NCBI GenBank assembly: GCA_001421095.1
Contig: LIIK01000028.1
Span: 1 to 31,450 of the forward strand
Direction: 5' to 3'
DNA: 31,450 nucleotides
Source: Candidatus [Bacteroides] periocalifornicus
GTDB lineage: Bacteria; Bacteroidota; Bacteroidia; Bacteroidales; CAJPTX01
The notes below the pieces were generated by a model that was given only the letters and a program-made list of their open reading frames with translations, was not told the origin of the DNA and made no database searches. This document shows, one piece after another, positions 28,805-31,450 of this stretch. Positions within the stretch are counted from its first letter, which is position 1, and each line of letters begins with the position of its first letter. Position numbers and translations under genes: made by a program.

Positions 28805-30688
28805 TTACTGTTTCACAAAACGCAGCGTGCGCCCGCCCCCCTGTGTATCGGTAAGCTGTAGCAGGTAGATGTCTGCGGCTAGCTCTTCTGTAGGCAGGGT
28901 TAGCGTAGGTGCGCCATCGTGTGTTTGGCTTAGCACCGTCTGCCCTTTGGCATTCACTACCTGCACTAGCCGAACCGATGCGGTGCGCTGTAGGTACAGG
29001 GCCTTATCGCAGGGATTGGGGTAGATTGACACTTCTGCCAGTAGAGGGGAAGTCTCTACGCCATCGGTCTTCAGCCTTTTTAGCGTTACCTCCACCGCCA
29101 CATTATCATTATTCACGGTTACCGAGCCGGTGGCATCTTCATAGTCTTTCTTGCTTACGGTGTAGGGGTAGGAGCCGTTTACGAGTTCTGCAGTCGCCGT
29201 GCCGCCAGCCTTTGTGGTCAGGGTTTGTCCGTTGATTTTGATGGTTGCGCTGCGTAGGGGGGTGGTGTTGCGCATTACCCTGAAGGTTACGAGGTAAGGC
29301 TTGGGTGCGAGATTCACGGAATGGCGACTCTCGCCCTGCACAGTTAGCTCGCCTTGTGATGGCTGGTAGCCAGAGCAATCTACACGGTAGGGGTAAGTGC
29401 CATTTGGGAGCGTAATGGGCGCCTCTCCCTGGGCATTGGTTGTGCCGCTTTTTCCCGCTATGGAGATCGTGGCGTTGCCTAGGGGTTTGCCCTCCTGGTC
29501 GGTTACCAGCAAGGTTAGCAGGGAGTTGAGCGCTACCGTCACCGTGCCGGAGGCTAGCGAGAGCTGTAGGTCGCCCTCGGTGTCTAGGTACCGATCGCAG
29601 TGAACGGTGTAGTGGTAGCTGCCCTCGTTGAGCTGCTGGCTGGAGGCCTTTCCATCGGCATCGGTGGTTAGGGTTTGCCCGTTGATGGTAATGGTAGCGT
29701 TGGCCAGCGGCGCAGTGCCGTCGGTTACCTGGAATGTTGCCACCTGCTTGTAGATGCGCACGAAGGCCGCGGTGAGCTGGGTAGATTCCTGCGCATTCTC
29801 TAAGGTTAGGGTCGGAGTCTTTACACCGTTCTGCCAGTAGAGGAATGCGTAGCCATCGGTAGGTATGGCGGTTACCGTGAGGTTCGCCCCCTTGGGCAGC
29901 GTGGCCGATGTGGCATGGTCATCGTTCCCTACCTGGAAATGCCCACCATCAGCCGGGGTGGCGGTGAATGCGATAAACACCTCGGAGCTCCCTACGAAGT
30001 GGGCTGTCTCGGTGCGGTCTTCGAATACGGCAGCACCCGAGTTTTTTGTGGCAGTGAGCGTGCCGTCGTCCCAGTGGGCAAAGGTGTATCCACTCGCAGG
30101 ATTGGCTTTTACTGCCGCGGGACTATCGCCGTAGTCCACCTGCTGCTGGGTGATGGCGGTACCGCTTCCATCGGTAAAAGTGCCCGCTCCCACAGGGTCG
30201 GCCACGTAGCTTACGGTGTGCTGTAGGCTGGGGGCTATTACCACGTTGTCTATTAGTGAATACCACCTATCCTCATCGGTGTAGGCAAAGCGGAGTTGTA
30301 GGTGCTGCTTACCCGCGAGGAGTGTGCTGGGCAGCAGTGCCGACTCGCTCAATCTATCGGTCGATTCGGGGAGGCTCGTCAGCTCATTCCAAGCCTCGGA
30401 AGGCCCGAACCGGTACTCGAGGGCGAGTTTACCCTTCGCCCCGGTCTTCTGGTCGAGGATCAGGATGTAGTCAAACTTCACCCTTACGTCGCCCGTTATG
30501 CCGTTGAGCCTGAAGATGGGGGAGCAGAGGTGGGTTTCGACTGTTAGTTTTTTGCTCTGGGCGTAGGCAAAGTACCCATCGAGCCTTGCGGTGCTGTTTG
30601 GTATCTTGTCTGCAACGCACCATGCTGCGGTGGTGTCGCCTTTGGCGGCGTAATGGACAAAATTAATGGTTGAACAGCTCCGAACTCC
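28805..30688 (-). CDS. T9SS-secreted repeat protein, 5' end cut off by an IS
   Basis: The frame is open to 30688 with no ATG, so the N-terminus is missing. The readable part starts with a jelly-roll-like segment (about 30481-30200: VKFDYILILDQ to WYSLIDNVVIAP), like cleaved-adhesin domains. Two repeats with a GYTFAHWDDG / GYAFLYWQNG pattern follow (InlB B-repeat-like). Three transthyretin-like repeats then each begin near VTDG/VTDQEG/VMRN and contain ATIxINGQTLTT. It ends with a T9SS type A sorting domain, with IYPNPCDKALYL at its start and FVKQ at the end. It would be secreted through type IX and cut or anchored at the surface. A transposase gene lies divergently just upstream, and the IS probably split the gene. 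The lost domain may be a peptidase or adhesin. Confidence 0.8.
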   Translation of the reverse strand, partial: GVRSCSTINFVHYAAKGDTTAAWCVADKIPNSTARLDGYFAYAQSKKLTVETHLCSPIFRLNGITGDVRVKFDYILILDQKTGAKGKLALEYRFGPSEAWNELTSLPESTDRLSESALLPSTLLAGKQHLQLRFAYTDEDRWYSLIDNVVIAPSLQHTVSYVADPVGAGTFTDGSGTAITQQQVDYGDSPAAVKANPASGYTFAHWDDGTLTATKNSGAAVFEDRTETAHFVGSSEVFIAFTATPADGGHFQVGNDDHATSATLPKGANLTVTAIPTDGYAFLYWQNGVKTPTLTLENAQESTQLTAAFVRIYKQVATFQVTDGTAPLANATITINGQTLTTDADGKASSQQLNEGSYHYTVHCDRYLDTEGDLQLSLASGTVTVALNSLLTLLVTDQEGKPLGNATISIAGKSGTTNAQGEAPITLPNGTYPYRVDCSGYQPSQGELTVQGESRHSVNLAPKPYLVTFRVMRNTTPLRSATIKINGQTLTTKAGGTATAELVNGSYPYTVSKKDYEDATGSVTVNNDNVAVEVTLKRLKTDGVETSPLLAEVSIYPNPCDKALYLQRTASVRLVQVVNAKGQTVLSQTHDGAPTLTLPTEELAADIYLLQLTDTQGGGRTLRFVKQ

Positions 30689-31450
30689 TTACTATTACTA
30701 CCTTTACGGAAACTGAAAGGTTATGAAAAAAAAAAGTGCCCTTTTTGCCGGTCTTCGGACACCCAAAAATACGGGACAGTCCGCGGGGTTCAACGCTACC
30801 GATGCAATGGCTGTAGTAGGCAATTTTTAGGCGGTGAACGCATTGATAACCAGGTACTATGGGAAGTGTATACCGAGAAAAAGCAGACCCTAAAGCAGCT
30901 CGCAGCGCGGTATAGATGCTCGGCGAGGACGATACAGCGGCGATTGGACGCTTTCCCGCGGGGAAATCCCCCCGCGGAGGCGCGCAGGGTCATCGTGCTG
31001 ATGGATACGACCTACTGGGGCCGGAACCTGGGCCTTACGCTGTTTAAAGATGCGATAACCAATCGGAATCTGCTGCGCTACTACGTCAGGAGCGAGACGG
31101 TTCAGGACTACATTCGGGGGGTAGAGGAGCTGACGCGCAGGGGCTTCGAAATCGTGGCGATCGTTTGCGATGGCAGGCGGGGGCTGACGCGGGCGTTCGG
31201 GGGCATCCCCGTTCAGATGTGCATGTTCCACTCGCGGGCGATCATCCGTAGGTACCTGCCCCTCAAGCCCAAGCTAGAGGCCTCCCGGGCGCTTGTAAAG
31301 ATCGTAGACGGCATGAAGAACGCCGATAGGGCCTCCTTTCTAGCGGCCTTGGCGCGGTGGGAGGCGCAGTGGAGCAGTTTCATCGAGGAGCGGAGTATCG
31401 ATAGGAACACGGGGAAGGGGCATTACACGCACAAAAGGCTGAGGAGCGCG
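30650..31450 (+). mobile_element. IS256-variant insertion sequence, left part (right end outside the window)
   Basis: Starts somewhere in 30650-30700, where the T9SS protein frame is lost, and runs off the window. It holds the transposase gene below. The exact terminal repeat cannot be fixed from one end. Confidence 0.65.
30723..31450 (+). CDS. IS256-family transposase, zinc-ribbon variant (partial)
   Basis: The protein begins with a zinc ribbon (KKKCPFCRSSDTQKYG, RYRCNGCSRQF), then a helix-turn-helix (TLKQLAARYRCSARTIQRRL), then a DDE core with Asp in VLMDTTYWG and Asp in AIVCDGRRGL, followed by GIPVQMCMFH and RRYLPLKP. The third acidic residue lies beyond the window. ATG 30723 followed by ten A's puts the start in another frame from the zinc ribbon. 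Eleven A's, or a -1 slip on the run, joins them. The only other in-frame start I see upstream is a CTG at 30713. Slippage on the A-run, natural or in sequencing, is the simplest explanation. Confidence 0.8.

Noticed and set aside
30723..30830. Short protein MKKKSALFAGL... from ATG 30723
   Set aside because: It is the zero frame of the A10 run; the neighbouring frame codes for the transposase zinc ribbon.

Overview
The window looks like a chromosomal segment of a GC-rich Bacteroidetes, most likely Porphyromonadaceae and Porphyromonas-like. The signs are promoters of the TAnnTTTG type, a type IX secretion (T9SS) C-terminal sorting domain with a YPNP motif, several CarboxypepD_reg-like outer-membrane beta-barrel proteins, a PorT-like barrel, a DUF4377 protein and double-glycine leader peptides. 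The genus is inferred from these signs.

Region 1 (198-6739, minus strand) is an export and envelope block. It holds a lipoprotein-like DUF4377 protein, a 761-residue outer-membrane barrel, a frame-interrupted carboxypeptidase-regulatory-like protein, a C39-peptidase ABC exporter and a very short membrane-fusion-like protein. A large, nearly perfect inverted-repeat element (6971-7467) without a gene separates it from region 2.

Region 2 (7544-19943, plus strand) is the most interesting part. Two paralogous lipoproteins with a cysteine-less thioredoxin fold flank two small precursor peptides (76 and 78 aa). Both peptides have a conserved GG leader, three conserved cysteines and a Cys as the last residue. 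Next come a VKOR-thioredoxin fusion with a degenerate C39-like N-terminus, a 918-residue barrel, a LuxR-type regulator, a stand-alone SPASM domain (seven Cys, no radical SAM core) and an 808-residue barrel whose start codon overlaps the SPASM stop. With the divergent exporter, this reads as one system: precursors are made, the leader is cut and the peptide exported by the C39 ABC transporter, cysteines are oxidised by the VKOR protein, and barrels may provide passage across or uptake at the outer membrane. Making this one system is my inference. I cannot name a described family that has this exact set.

Region 3 (20068-28597) holds a decayed DUF262 gene, an 802-residue barrel, a mutY / PorT-like barrel / sirtuin operon, and a glycosyltransferase pair (GT2 plus a GT-C-like membrane enzyme with TPRs).

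Region 4 (28805-31450) is a T9SS-secreted repeat protein whose 5' end is cut off by an IS256-variant (zinc-ribbon) transposase gene that runs out of the window.

A palindromic, interspersed repeat (core GCGACGTGGCGTGCCGCG...) recurs in the intergenic spaces, including directly behind both lipoprotein genes, where the stop codons form part of a 71-bp repeat unit. I saw no rRNA, tRNA or CRISPR array.
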